From assembly GCA_025356575.1 (NCBI GenBank), contig JANXSP010000132.1, positions 1 through 57,710 on the forward strand: a stretch of 57,710 nt of DNA, given 5' to 3'. This document shows positions 37,122-45,867 of the stretch, piece after piece. Every line of letters begins with the position of its first letter. Positions within the stretch are counted from its first letter, which is position 1. Under the pieces are notes generated by a model. The model did no database searches and had not been told where the DNA came from. It worked only from the letters and a program-made list of their open reading frames with translations. Source of the DNA: Novosphingobium sp. (GTDB lineage Bacteria > Pseudomonadota > Alphaproteobacteria > Sphingomonadales > Sphingomonadaceae). The translations under genes were made by a program, and so were the position numbers.

Positions 37122-37136
37122 GAACAGCTAGGGAAC
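37122..37136 (-). promoter_or_regulatory. candidate LexA (SOS) box upstream of uvrD
   Basis: GAAC-AGCTAGG-GAAC on the plus strand reads GTTC-CCTAGCT-GTTC on the gene's strand, an exact GTTC-N7-GTTC. It ends six bases before the uvrD ATG. Same half-sites and spacing as the recA box. Confidence 0.7.
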
Positions 37137-37246
37137 ATCGCCGCAAAGCGCAACCCGGGCCGGTGGCAGCGCAGGGAACCTAAGGCGCCCGGGTTCGTAA
37201 TCCCATTATACATCCAGTCCCGATCCCGATCGAAGGAGATATCCTT

Positions 37247-37867
37247 ATGCGCACTCTGTTTCTCGCCGGTGCAGCGATGCTGTCCAGCTTCGCCGCCGCT
37301 CCGCTCCTGGCCCAAAGCACGCCGGTGGCGAGCGCCACGACGGTCTATGTGATGACACCCGACCAGAAGACCATGTACGATAGCTGGCCCTCGGCGCAGC
37401 GCGTGGCCTATGATGCTTGGCCGAGCGATTACCGTACCTATTACTGGACGCTCAATCCCGCGCAGCAGACCGGGTATTGGAAGTTTACCGACGATCAGCG
37501 CGGGATGGTCTATCGGATGACCCCCGAACAGCGCGTTCTCGCATGGCAGGCGGTCCAGGCTCAGATGAACGGGCAGGTTCCGGCCACGCCGATGACCCAG
37601 GCCAATCCTCCGGGTGAGGGGATGCCCACAACCGGCGTTCCTAATCCCTCGGCAGCGGCGCAGTCCGTACCTCCGGCGATGCCCGCCGACGCGACATACC
37701 AGGGCGGACCCTACAAGGGCGCGCTGACCCCGGCACCGGCCGATGCGATGGATAAGACCTATCCTTTCTGCAGCGCAAGCGTGCAGGATTCGTGCGTGAA
37801 CCGTAGCGAAAGCGGAATGGCCGCGCGGCATATGACGAAGCACCGTCACCGCGCGCATCGCCGCTAA
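37247..37867 (+). CDS. secreted protein with six 11-residue repeats
   Basis: A 206-residue protein of unknown function. The signal peptide MRTLFLAGAAMLSSFAAAPLLAQ is followed by six contiguous 11-residue repeats at residues 39-104: DQKTMYDSWPS, AQRVAYDAWPS, DYRTYYWTLNP, AQQTGYWKFTD, DQRGMVYRMTP and EQRVLAWQAVQ. The pattern is x-Q-R-x-x-Y-x-x-W/aromatic-P-x. A Pro/Ala/Gly-rich linker follows, then two cysteines (FCSAS, DSCVN) and a His/Arg-rich end (KHRHRAHRR). AGGAGATAT before the ATG is a strong ribosome site, so good expression is likely. A clear terminator follows. Export to the periplasm or outside is inferred. Confidence 0.8.
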   Translation: MRTLFLAGAAMLSSFAAAPLLAQSTPVASATTVYVMTPDQKTMYDSWPSAQRVAYDAWPSDYRTYYWTLNPAQQTGYWKFTDDQRGMVYRMTPEQRVLAWQAVQAQMNGQVPATPMTQANPPGEGMPTTGVPNPSAAAQSVPPAMPADATYQGGPYKGALTPAPADAMDKTYPFCSASVQDSCVNRSESGMAARHMTKHRHRAHRR

Positions 37868-37897
37868 GCCGAACAAATTCTACCAGGGTCGCAATCA

Positions 37898-37927
37898 GGG
37901 CGTCGGTTCAGGCCGGCGCCCTTTTTT
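37898..37927 (+). terminator. rho-independent terminator after the repeat protein
   Basis: GGGCGTCGG (37898-37906) pairs with CCGGCGCCC (37913-37921) with one mismatch, followed directly by TTTTTT. It lies 31 bases after the stop. Confidence 0.9.
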
Positions 37928-37935
37928 GCGCCTGA

Positions 37936-38445
37936 TCAGAGCTTGGTCGCGGGGGCAACCGGAGTGCTTCCGGTATCCGAAATTACCGACCAAGCCAGTT
38001 TCCACGTCAGGTCGGGCTGCTTCCTGAAGGACAGGATCCAGTTACCGGTTTCCACTTTGGGTTGATGGGTTTTTGGATCGGTGAATGTATATTCGTAGGT
38101 GGCGCGGTCGATCGCCATGTCCCCGGCCATCGCGACATCGACGGTCTGATCGCCAACGGTGACCTTGGCGGCGGGATCGGAGACTTGCAGCTTCGTCATC
38201 GCCAGATCTGCCGCCATCCCGACGGTGTTGGGGGTGCCGTGAAACATCCCGATATAGCCCGGCTCGTCATGCGATACCGCGCCCACCGCGTCGCGATTGT
38301 TGAACGAGGTGACCAGAGCGGCGACCTCGCCCTTTACCGCGTCTGCGATTGCCGCAGGGTCGGCGGTCTGCGTCGCCGCCGGTTTGCTGCATCCACCGAG
38401 CACGGCCAGCGCCGTGAGCGCACCGATTGCCATGAGTTTCTTCAT
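37936..38445 (-). CDS. lipoprotein with NTF2-like domain (SnoaL/DUF4440 type)
   Basis: A 169-residue lipoprotein. The signal MKKLMAIGALTALAVLGGC has a lipobox LGGC, so Cys19 should carry the lipid anchor. The mature part (AAIADAVKGEVAALVTSFNNRDAVGAVSHDEPGYIGMFHG ... VETGNWILSFRKQPDLTWKLAWSV) fits the NTF2-like fold of SnoaL/DUF4440 proteins. In those the FNNRDA helix and the late WKL(A)W strand are typical. No catalytic role can be assigned. The ATG at 38445 gives the signal peptide; in-frame upstream residues are Arg-rich. It converges with the repeat protein across its terminator. Confidence 0.78.
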   Translation of the reverse strand: MKKLMAIGALTALAVLGGCSKPAATQTADPAAIADAVKGEVAALVTSFNNRDAVGAVSHDEPGYIGMFHGTPNTVGMAADLAMTKLQVSDPAAKVTVGDQTVDVAMAGDMAIDRATYEYTFTDPKTHQPKVETGNWILSFRKQPDLTWKLAWSVISDTGSTPVAPATKL

Positions 38446-38498
38446 CAACCTGTCCCCTGTTGTTGCCCGGTCGATGCTGCGCCGATGCTGCAATCGGG

Positions 38499-39041
38499 TC
38501 AAGCCGGCCGGCGCAGCAAAGTCAGTTTCGCCTTGCCCTGATTTCGTTCGGCCAGCGTCTCCAGCCCCGCGACCACAAACTGTTCGTCGCGCGCGGTTTC
38601 GACGCTGGCCAAGGCGCCGGGAGCGATCCAGCCTAGCCGCAGCAAGCGGTCGAGCGCGGCGCCCCCGGCGCCGGTCCCATACGGCGCATCGACCAGCAGG
38701 ACATCGTACGGCTCGCTGGCCGGACCCAGCGCCATGACCGACTGCGCGCGGATGTCGGCGCGCGTCACGCCGAGCGCAGCGGCGTTGGCGCGCAAAGCGC
38801 CGAGCGCATCGCGATCCTGCTCGACGAATGTGCAGGTCGCGGCGCCGCGCGACAATGCCTCAAACCCCAGCGCACCCGAACCGGCGAACAGGTCCGCGAA
38901 CCGCAGCCCGGTAAAATCCCCGAGCCGGCTGATGAGCATCGAGAACAGCGCCTCGCGCATTCGGTCTGCGGTCGGCCGGGTGGCGTCGCCTTTGGGTGCC
39001 GATATCATGCGCCCGCGCCACGTTCCGGCGATGATCCTCAC
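38499..39041 (-). CDS. rsmD: 16S rRNA (guanine(966)-N2)-methyltransferase RsmD
   Basis: Methylates G966 of 16S rRNA in the small subunit head. The 180-residue protein starts VRIIAGTWRGR, with the family's RPTADRMREALFSML stretch at residues 22-36. SAM motif I is FADLFAGSGALGFEALSRG. The catalytic motif, usually DPPY or DPPF, reads DAPY at residues 118-121. The GTG at 39041 forms a GTGA overlap with the pseudouridine synthase upstream, so the two rRNA-modification genes are co-translated. The frame is open far upstream, but the residues there come from the antisense of the neighbour. Function is assigned with good confidence despite the altered motif. Confidence 0.92.
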   Translation of the reverse strand: MRIIAGTWRGRMISAPKGDATRPTADRMREALFSMLISRLGDFTGLRFADLFAGSGALGFEALSRGAATCTFVEQDRDALGALRANAAALGVTRADIRAQSVMALGPASEPYDVLLVDAPYGTGAGGAALDRLLRLGWIAPGALASVETARDEQFVVAGLETLAERNQGKAKLTLLRRPA

Positions 39042-39961
39042 GGACGCGGTGCGCGGCGGCTGCGTCGAGGCGTGGGCGGGGGCGTGGGCCTGGGCGTCTG
39101 TCCGGCCTGGCCGGGCGGCGTGCGGGGGGTCGAGGGGTACTTGCGCTTGGCCGGCCTGCCTGATGGATCGCGCGGCGCGGACGGTTTGGCAGCTGGGCCC
39201 GGCCCGGCCTTGGGCAGCGACGCGGCAAATCGTTCGACTTCGCGCGGCATGATCTCGATCGCTGCGCCGCGCGGCAGGTCGGCCAGCTCGAACGGGCCGT
39301 ACGAAGTGCGGATCAGCCGGGAAACCTGCAGCCCGAGGTATTCGAGCACGCGGCGCACTTCGCGGTTCTTGCCTTCGCTCAGCGTCAGGACGACCCATTG
39401 GTTGCGCCCGGTCTTGCGCTCCATGTCGGCGATGATCTTGCCGTATCGCACGCCCTCGATCGTCATCCCCTCGGCCAGATCTTCGAGCCGCGACTGGGTG
39501 ATCGTGCCGAAGGTGCGCGCGCGATATGTCCGCGGGACGCCGCTGGCGGGCAGTTCCATCGCCCGCTTGAGCCCGCCGTCGTTGGTCATCAGGAGCAGAC
39601 CCTCGGTGCTCAGATCGAGCCGCCCGACCGGCATCAGCCGCGGCGTGCCCGCGGGCAGCGCATTGCGCAGCGCGGCGTAGATCGTCGGCCGCCCGGCCGG
39701 GTCACGCTCGGCAGTGATCAATCCTTGCGGCTTGTGGAAAGCGAACAGCCGCGCCTGCTCGGCATCGCGAACCGGGGCGTCGTCGACGGTCACACCCGCC
39801 AGGTTGGGCAGGACGGTCGCGGGGGTATCGAGAATGACCCCGTCCACCTTGATTCGCCCTTCGGCGATCATCCGTTCGATTTCGCGGCGGCTGGCGATGC
39901 CCGCGCGGGCGAGCAGCTTGGCGATGCGCTCTCCCGAGCGGGGTGCGGGGGTTTCGGACAT
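39038..39961 (-). CDS. RsuA/RluB-family pseudouridine synthase
   Basis: A 307-residue rRNA pseudouridine synthase. An N-terminal S4 RNA-binding domain (RIAKLLARAGIASRREIERMIAEGRIKV-type, residues 12-45) is followed by the catalytic domain with Asp in GRLDLSTEGLLLMTNDG near residue 125. NREVRRVLEYLGLQVSRLIR is the third conserved block. The last ~70 residues are a Pro/Arg/Lys-rich tail (RPTPPPTPRRSRRAPRP), common in sphingomonad homologues. RluB (23S U2605) is the likeliest member, but RsuA or RluE cannot be excluded. The stop overlaps the GTG of rsmD. Confidence 0.9.
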   Translation of the reverse strand: MSETPAPRSGERIAKLLARAGIASRREIERMIAEGRIKVDGVILDTPATVLPNLAGVTVDDAPVRDAEQARLFAFHKPQGLITAERDPAGRPTIYAALRNALPAGTPRLMPVGRLDLSTEGLLLMTNDGGLKRAMELPASGVPRTYRARTFGTITQSRLEDLAEGMTIEGVRYGKIIADMERKTGRNQWVVLTLSEGKNREVRRVLEYLGLQVSRLIRTSYGPFELADLPRGAAIEIMPREVERFAASLPKAGPGPAAKPSAPRDPSGRPAKRKYPSTPRTPPGQAGQTPRPTPPPTPRRSRRAPRP

Positions 39962-40001
39962 TGCGCGCGCTTAGCCCGAACCGCCGGCGCGCGCAGCAAA
40001 C

Positions 40002-41153
40002 TTATTGCGCGAGCTGCTCGGCGCAGATTTCATGGAACCGGCGGATCCCGCCCTCGAGCAAACCGAGGGTGAGCTGCGGCACCGCGCCCGTTGCCAGCCC
40101 CTGCTGGCCCAGCTCGGCGGCGCGGAAATCTTCCCCCGAAAACACCGCGCCGTCGAGCAGGTCCCAGCTGCGCTGCCAGTGGCTTTGCGCCTTGTCGGTC
40201 TGCGGCGCTTCGGGGATCAACATGAAATCCTCGACCAGCGTGGCGTCGTGCGCCTGCGGCATCAGCGTCATCAGGTTGACGTAATCGGGGCTGACCACGA
40301 CCACCGTTGCGGGGAACAGTTGATATGCGAACGTGATCGTTTTGCGCAGCTGCGCCCAATCGGCGAAATCGACCCCCTCGAGCTCGGCCGCTCGCCCGAC
40401 CGCGGAGCGCTGGTGCGGGCCGATCACGTCGCCCGATGTGATCCCGTCCTTGAAGAACGGACCGATCGTGGCCGAATGCAGCCGGGTGACGTGATAGCTT
40501 TCAAGGAACGCATCCATGATCAGCTTCCAGTTGGATGCCACCGCATGCGTCTTGCGTGCGAACAGGTGCAGTTCGCCCATGCCGAACGCCGCAAAATCCA
40601 GGCCGAGTATTTCGGGTGCCGAAAAGTCCGCATCCGGGATGGGCGAAAACCAGATCAATCCGCCTGCCTCGCAGCTCGGCACCTCGCGCAGCCCGTGGTC
40701 GCTTTTGTCCAGCCCGGGAAACGTCTCCGGCCGGGGCAGGGCGAGCAACCGCCCGTCGAGCCCGTAGGTCCAGGCATGATAGGGACAGACCAGGCGCTTA
40801 CCGCACGTCGTGTCGGCACCCTCGACCAGCCGGGTGCCGCGGTGGCGGCAGACATTGAGGAATACCCGCGCCTTGCCCTCGCCATCGCGGGTGATCAGCA
40901 GCGGGCGACCGGTGGCATCGTGGGGCACCGCCATATTGCGCTCGGGCAGCAACGCCGATGGCGCCAGCACTTGCGGCAGCCGGCCGAACAGTCGCTCACG
41001 CTCCAGCTGCCAGTGCGCCGGATCGGTATAGACCGCCGCGGGAACGTGCTGGACACCGGCGGCAACACGCGTCTCGCCGGTACCGATCTGCCGCGCCAAC
41101 GCAAGCTGGCCAGCGGTCGGCGCGGTGCCTTTCAAAGTCGAACCCGGGTTCAT
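40002..41153 (-). CDS. Rieske non-heme iron oxygenase, alpha subunit
   Basis: A 383-residue ring-hydroxylating-type oxygenase. The Rieske 2Fe-2S ligands are in CRHRGTRL and CPYHAWTY, near residues 100 and 125. The mononuclear iron site shows [14 protein letters not shown], with the two histidines of the HxxxxH pattern. The catalytic domain ends with residues such as ISGEDF, so the third ligand Asp is not identified with certainty. Substrates of this group range from aromatic acids to betaine and carnitine; nothing here picks one. No ferredoxin or reductase gene is beside it. It is divergent from an AmpG-like transporter across only 63 bases. Confidence 0.9.
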   Translation of the reverse strand: MNPGSTLKGTAPTAGQLALARQIGTGETRVAAGVQHVPAAVYTDPAHWQLERERLFGRLPQVLAPSALLPERNMAVPHDATGRPLLITRDGEGKARVFLNVCRHRGTRLVEGADTTCGKRLVCPYHAWTYGLDGRLLALPRPETFPGLDKSDHGLREVPSCEAGGLIWFSPIPDADFSAPEILGLDFAAFGMGELHLFARKTHAVASNWKLIMDAFLESYHVTRLHSATIGPFFKDGITSGDVIGPHQRSAVGRAAELEGVDFADWAQLRKTITFAYQLFPATVVVVSPDYVNLMTLMPQAHDATLVEDFMLIPEAPQTDKAQSHWQRSWDLLDGAVFSGEDFRAAELGQQGLATGAVPQLTLGLLEGGIRRFHEICAEQLAQ

Positions 41154-41216
41154 CGGCCCTAGCCATACCGCATTTGGGCGCTAGTCTCGACCGCAAATCG
41201 CGGAGGATCGATACGA

Positions 41217-42929
41217 ATGGCAACGACTGCCGATGCTGCGGCCCCGACACCGGTACCCCCGCCGCGCCCCAAAGGCTGGCGGCTGCTTCGTGCCGCCCTG
41301 CAATCGCGCAAGGCGGCGACGATGCTGGCGTTCGGGTTTTCCTCGGGCCTGCCGTTCGCGCTGCTGGTCGGCACGCTGACCGCGTGGCTCGGCGAGGTCG
41401 GGATCAAGCTCGCGGCAATCGGCGTGTTCTCGTGGATCGGGCTCAGCTACTCGTTCAAATTTCTGTGGTCGCCGATCGTCGACCGCGTGCCGCTCCCGCT
41501 GCTGGAACGGCTGGGGCGGCGCAAGAGCTGGATCCTGCTGTGCCAGATGGTGATCGCGGTCGGGCTGCTCGGGATTGTCGCGACCGATCCCGCCAGCCAG
41601 ATCGGACGGTTCGCGCTGATCGCATTTTTCGCGGCGATCGCCTCGGCATCGCAGGATATCGCGATCGACGCCTGGCGGATCGACAACGCCGACGAAAGCG
41701 CGCCGATCGAGCTGCTCTCCGCCGTCAACCAGTTCGGCTATCGCACCGCCTCGATCGTCGGCGGCGCGCTGGCGCTGTTCATGGCCGGAACGATGAGCTG
41801 GCCGCACGTCTACATGGTGATGGCCGGGATCATGGCCGCGCTCGGGCTGGTGACGCTGAGCGCGCCCGACACCCCGCGGCCGCTGGCGAGCAAGCTCCAC
41901 GCCGCGCTGGCCGATCCGGGCGCGCTGGCGCCGAAGTGGCGCGCGCTATGCCTGGCGGTGGTCGGAATGAGCTGGGGTTGGGCGATCTGGCGGATCGTGA
42001 GCTTCGCGCTGAGCATGCTGGGCGAAGCCGCGCCAGGCGCGGCCAAGCCGTCGGTTTCGGATTTCACCAAGGCTTACGGCCCGCTGATCATTCTGGCGAC
42101 GGTGTTCGTGCCGCTCGGCGTGGCGACGCTGACCAACTGGCTCAAGACCCGCGGCACTTATGTCCTGAGCGCGCACGACGATACGCACAGCGTCCCGCGC
42201 ACTGCCGCCAACCATTTGTACTCGGCGCTGGTCGATCCGCTCGCCGAGCTCAGCCGGCGGCTCGGCGGCGGGGTGCTGATCGTGATCGGGTTCATTCTGA
42301 CCTACGCGATCTGCTATAACATCTGGGCCAGCTTCGCGTATCCGTTCTACCTGGAGGAACTGAAGTATTCGAAGGATGAGGTCGCCTTCGCCTCGAAGAT
42401 TTTCGGCATTTTCATGACGATGATCGGCATCAGCCTGGGGGGATACCTGTTCGCCAGGATCGGGCGCTTCCCGACCGTCCTGATCGGCGCGGTCCTGCCG
42501 CCGCTCGGCAACTTCCTTTACGCCGATCTGGCCGAGGGCGGGCGCAACATCGATGCGTTTGCCCGCTTTTTCCGGCTCGATATGCTGGCGTTGCAGTTCG
42601 GTTCGGACCTCCGCATGGTTCGCTTGCTATTGGCGATCTGCTACGAGAATATCTCGACCGGGCTCGCGCTGACGGCGTTCGTGGCTTACGTTTCGAGCAT
42701 CGTCAGCAAGCAGTACGGCGCGATCCAGTACGCGCTGCTCTCGTCGTTGCTGTCGCTGGTCGGCACGCTCGGGCGCGGGGTGACGGGGGAGGCGTTCGAC
42801 ACCTACGGCTACGCCCCGGTGTTCCGCTGGACCGCGGCGACGGCGCTGGTTTCGGTGGTTTTTGTGCTGGCCGAATGGGCGCGCGTCTCGCGCAACGAGC
42901 GCCGGGCTAAGTCGGTAGTTCCCGGTTGA
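41217..42929 (+). CDS. AmpG-like MFS permease
   Basis: A 570-residue major-facilitator transporter. The N-terminal half has AFGFSSGLPFALLVGTLTAWL, then the FKFLWSPIVDR loop and the LGRRKSWILLCQM motif, all typical of AmpG muropeptide permeases. About 12-14 hydrophobic segments are seen, with a long loop near residues 270-330. AmpG imports anhydro-muropeptides for cell-wall recycling and links to beta-lactamase induction. The presence of a soluble lytic transglycosylase in the window fits, though a different solute cannot be excluded. CGGAGGATCG before the ATG is a good ribosome site. Its 3' end overlaps folC by 23 bases on the opposite strand. Confidence 0.85.
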   Translation: MATTADAAAPTPVPPPRPKGWRLLRAALQSRKAATMLAFGFSSGLPFALLVGTLTAWLGEVGIKLAAIGVFSWIGLSYSFKFLWSPIVDRVPLPLLERLGRRKSWILLCQMVIAVGLLGIVATDPASQIGRFALIAFFAAIASASQDIAIDAWRIDNADESAPIELLSAVNQFGYRTASIVGGALALFMAGTMSWPHVYMVMAGIMAALGLVTLSAPDTPRPLASKLHAALADPGALAPKWRALCLAVVGMSWGWAIWRIVSFALSMLGEAAPGAAKPSVSDFTKAYGPLIILATVFVPLGVATLTNWLKTRGTYVLSAHDDTHSVPRTAANHLYSALVDPLAELSRRLGGGVLIVIGFILTYAICYNIWASFAYPFYLEELKYSKDEVAFASKIFGIFMTMIGISLGGYLFARIGRFPTVLIGAVLPPLGNFLYADLAEGGRNIDAFARFFRLDMLALQFGSDLRMVRLLLAICYENISTGLALTAFVAYVSSIVSKQYGAIQYALLSSLLSLVGTLGRGVTGEAFDTYGYAPVFRWTAATALVSVVFVLAEWARVSRNERRAKSVVPG

Positions 42930-44202
42930 GCCGCAGCACTTCGCCCGCAAGGTAGAGCGACCCGGCGATGAGCACGTCGCCTTCGGGCGGTAGCTGCGCG
43001 AGCGCTGCGGAGACATCTGGCGCGGCACTAGCGCGGGGTCCGAACGCGGCCGCAGGATGCGCGGCATGCCCGGGTATGGGGACCACGCGCAGGCTCGCAA
43101 CCCGGTCGCCAAGCGGGGCGACCATCGCCGCGGGATCCTTGCCGGCCAGCATCCCGGCGATCAGGTGGAGCGGCGCGTGTCCGGCGAAGTGCGCGGCAAT
43201 CGCGGCGCCTGCATCGCGGTTGTGCCCGCCATCGAGCCACACCGCGCGGTTGCCCGCCAGCGCGGTGAGGGGACCGTGGCCAAGGCGCTGGAGCCGCGCC
43301 GGCCAATGGGCCGCAGCGATGCCCATCGCGATCGCCTCCGCCGGAACCTCGATTCTTACCTGATGGCGGATCATCGCCGCGGCCAGCGCAGCGTTATCCG
43401 CCTGGTGTGCCCCGGCCAGTGGGGGCAGCGGCAGGTCGAGCTTTCCCGCAGCGTCGCGATAGGCGATCCGCGCCCCGACCAGTGCATCCCACTCCAGCCC
43501 GCGCCGCTCGAGCGCGGCACCGTGCCGCGCTGCCGTCCGGACGATTTCCGCCGCGGCACCCGGTGGGTAAGCCTGTGTCACCAGAGGCACGCCCGGCTTG
43601 GCGATGCTCGCTTTTTCGAACGCAATCCGGGCCAGCGGCTCGTCCGGGGTACCGTCCTCGGGCGCCAGCAGGAAGGCCTCATGATCGATCCCCAGGCTGG
43701 CAACCCCGCACACCGCTGGGGCCTCGATCGCATTGGTCGCATCGAGCCGCCCGCCGAGCCCGACCTCGATCACACAGGCGTCGGCCGGGTGGCGCGCGAA
43801 GGCGAGGAACGCGGCGGCGGTCGTGACCTCGAAAAAGCTCGCTCCGATCCCGTCCGACGCGTCGAGCACTTCGCTAAGGAGCGCTGCAAGCTCGGCGTCG
43901 CTCACCAGCTCGCCGGCGATCCGGATGCGCTCGTTGTAGCGGACCAGGTGCGGGCTGGTGAAGACGTGGACGCGGTGCCCGGCAGCTTCGAGCATCGCGC
44001 GCAGGAACGCGCAGGTCGAGCCCTTGCCATTGGTTCCGGCAACGTGAAAGGTCGGCGGTAGCCGGTGCTGGGGGTCGCCAATCCGGGCAAGCAACGCGCG
44101 CACCGGGTCGAGGCTCAGGCGGCCCTGCGGCAGCGACAATTGCGCCAGCCGATCGAGCTGCGCCTGGACTGCCGGGCTGTCCGAAGTCGCAAAGTCGCGC
44201 AT
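42907..44202 (-). CDS. folC: bifunctional dihydrofolate synthase/folylpolyglutamate synthase
   Basis: Adds glutamate to dihydropteroate and to folates. The 431-residue Mur-ligase-fold protein has the ATP loop HVAGTNGKGSTCAFL near residue 55. It has the TSPHLVRYNERI motif of folylpolyglutamate synthases, the carbamoylated-lysine region (FEKASIAKPG-type) and the C-terminal WLDGGHNRDAG motif. The ATG at 44202 is 25 bases after accD, so folC follows accD on the same transcript, a common arrangement in proteobacteria. The 3' end overlaps the AmpG-like gene on the other strand. Confidence 0.95.
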   Translation of the reverse strand: MRDFATSDSPAVQAQLDRLAQLSLPQGRLSLDPVRALLARIGDPQHRLPPTFHVAGTNGKGSTCAFLRAMLEAAGHRVHVFTSPHLVRYNERIRIAGELVSDAELAALLSEVLDASDGIGASFFEVTTAAAFLAFARHPADACVIEVGLGGRLDATNAIEAPAVCGVASLGIDHEAFLLAPEDGTPDEPLARIAFEKASIAKPGVPLVTQAYPPGAAAEIVRTAARHGAALERRGLEWDALVGARIAYRDAAGKLDLPLPPLAGAHQADNAALAAAMIRHQVRIEVPAEAIAMGIAAAHWPARLQRLGHGPLTALAGNRAVWLDGGHNRDAGAAIAAHFAGHAPLHLIAGMLAGKDPAAMVAPLGDRVASLRVVPIPGHAAHPAAAFGPRASAAPDVSAALAQLPPEGDVLIAGSLYLAGEVLRLNRELPT

Positions 44203-44227
44203 CAGGGCCTTCCCGCGCGCGGGCGGA

Positions 44228-45079
44228 TCACGCCGCCTGCTGGGCCGGGCTCAGATACCCCAGCAGCCGCGCCAGCATCTCGCGCAAGTCTTTGCGCGGC
44301 ACGACCATGTCGACCATGCCGTGGTCGAACAGGTATTCGGCACGCTGGAACCCCTCGGGCAGCTTCTCGCGGATCGTATCCTGGATCACGCGCTGCCCGG
44401 CGAACCCGATCAGCGCGCCCGGTTCGGCAATGTGAACGTCGCCGAGCATCGCGTAGCTGGCGGTGACCCCGCCGGTCGTCGGGTCGGTGATCACCACGAT
44501 GTAGGGCAGCCCGGCATCGGCCAGCCGCCGGATCGCGACGGTAGTCTTGGGCATCTGCATCAGGCTCAGGATACCCTCCTGCATCCGCGCGCCGCCCGCC
44601 GCGGTGCAGATGACATAGGCGCACTTGTCGCGGATCGCACGGTCGGCCCCGGCGACGAACGCCGCGCCCACGGCCATGCCCATCGATCCGCCCATGAACG
44701 CGAAGTCCTGCACGCCGAGCACGACGGGCTCGCCCAGGATCGATCCCGCGGCATTGGTCAGCGCGTCGTTGTGCGCGTTGGCAGCGCGCGCCGCCTTGAG
44801 CCGGTCGGGGTACTTCTTGCTGTCGCGAAATTTCAGCGGATCGTCGCGAACTTTGGGCGCGGGGAGGACCTCGAAGCCGCCATCGAGCAACTGCGCAAAT
44901 CGCGCATCGGCGCCGATCCGCCCGTGATGCTCGCAGCGCGGGCAGACCGAGAGGTTCTCCTCGTACTCCTTGGTGAACAGCATTTCGCTGCACGACGGGC
45001 ACTTGGTCCACAGGTTGTCGGGGGTTTCGCGCTTGTCGCCAAAGGGCAGCGAATTGCGAACGCGGGTCAGCCAGCTCAT
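44228..45079 (-). CDS. accD: acetyl-CoA carboxylase carboxyltransferase subunit beta
   Basis: Forms, with AccA, the carboxyltransferase that makes malonyl-CoA for fatty-acid synthesis. The 283-residue protein has the N-terminal four-cysteine zinc motif CPSC (near residue 28) and CPRC, and the crotonase-like fold with [19 protein letters not shown] and [14 protein letters not shown]. The ATG at 45079 overlaps the TGA of trpA in an ATGA, so accD translation is coupled to trpA. trpFBA-accD-folC order is widespread in alphaproteobacteria. Confidence 0.97.
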   Translation of the reverse strand: MSWLTRVRNSLPFGDKRETPDNLWTKCPSCSEMLFTKEYEENLSVCPRCEHHGRIGADARFAQLLDGGFEVLPAPKVRDDPLKFRDSKKYPDRLKAARAANAHNDALTNAAGSILGEPVVLGVQDFAFMGGSMGMAVGAAFVAGADRAIRDKCAYVICTAAGGARMQEGILSLMQMPKTTVAIRRLADAGLPYIVVITDPTTGGVTASYAMLGDVHIAEPGALIGFAGQRVIQDTIREKLPEGFQRAEYLFDHGMVDMVVPRKDLREMLARLLGYLSPAQQAA

Positions 45080-45867
45080 GCTGGCACCTTTCGCGCTGAA
45101 TGGACCGCGTTGGCAAGCGCGGACACGTATTCGCGGACTTTTCCGGGCGCGCTGTCACCGTGTTCGCCGACCAGTTCGACGATCGCCGAGCCGACTACCA
45201 CTCCGTCGGCGACTCGCGCGATCGCGGCCGCTTGTTCGGGAGTGCGAACGCCAAAGCCGACCGCGACGGGCAGGTCGGTCGCAGCCTTGAGCCGAGCGAC
45301 CGCCTCGTCGATCGAGCCTTGTGCGGCTTGCTGCTTGCCCGTGATCCCGGCCACCGAGACGTAATAGACGAACCCGGCCGAGCCATCGAGAATCGTCGGC
45401 AGCCGCGCGGCGTCGCTGGTCGGGGTCGCGAGGCGAATCGGGGCGATGCCCTTGGCGCGCAGAGCCGGACCGAGCGCGTCGTCCTCCTCGGGCGGGATAT
45501 CGACGCAGATCACTCCGTCGACCCCGGCGGCGGCGCAGTGCGCGGCGAACCACTCAGCCCCGCGCCGCACCATCGGGTTGGCATAGCCCATCAGCACCAG
45601 CGGCGTGGCCGGGTGGCGCGCGCGGAACCCCGTCGCGAGCGCAAAGATATCCGCCGTCGTCGTCCCCGCGCCGAGCGAGCGCAAGTTCGCCGCCTGGATC
45701 GCCGGACCATCGGCCATCGGATCGGTGAACGGCATGCCCAGCTCGATCACATCGGCGCCCCCCGCGACCAGCACGTCGAGGATCGCCGCGGTAGGGCCGT
45801 CCCCTGCGGTGACGAAGCAGACGAGCGCGGGGTGCGGCTTGGCGAAGGCGGTGGAGATGCGGGTCAC
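45076..45867 (-). CDS. trpA: tryptophan synthase alpha chain
   Basis: Cleaves indole-3-glycerol phosphate to indole and glyceraldehyde-3-phosphate in the last step of tryptophan synthesis. The 263-residue TIM barrel shows the signature [16 protein letters not shown] with the catalytic Glu in the VIELG just before, and a catalytic Asp in MADGP. The late FGVRTPEQA and GSAIVELV motifs bind phosphate. The GTG at 45867 forms a GTGA overlap with trpB, and its stop an ATGA with accD. In-frame sequence upstream belongs to trpB in another frame. Confidence 0.97.
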   Translation of the reverse strand: MTRISTAFAKPHPALVCFVTAGDGPTAAILDVLVAGGADVIELGMPFTDPMADGPAIQAANLRSLGAGTTTADIFALATGFRARHPATPLVLMGYANPMVRRGAEWFAAHCAAAGVDGVICVDIPPEEDDALGPALRAKGIAPIRLATPTSDAARLPTILDGSAGFVYYVSVAGITGKQQAAQGSIDEAVARLKAATDLPVAVGFGVRTPEQAAAIARVADGVVVGSAIVELVGEHGDSAPGKVREYVSALANAVHSARKVPA

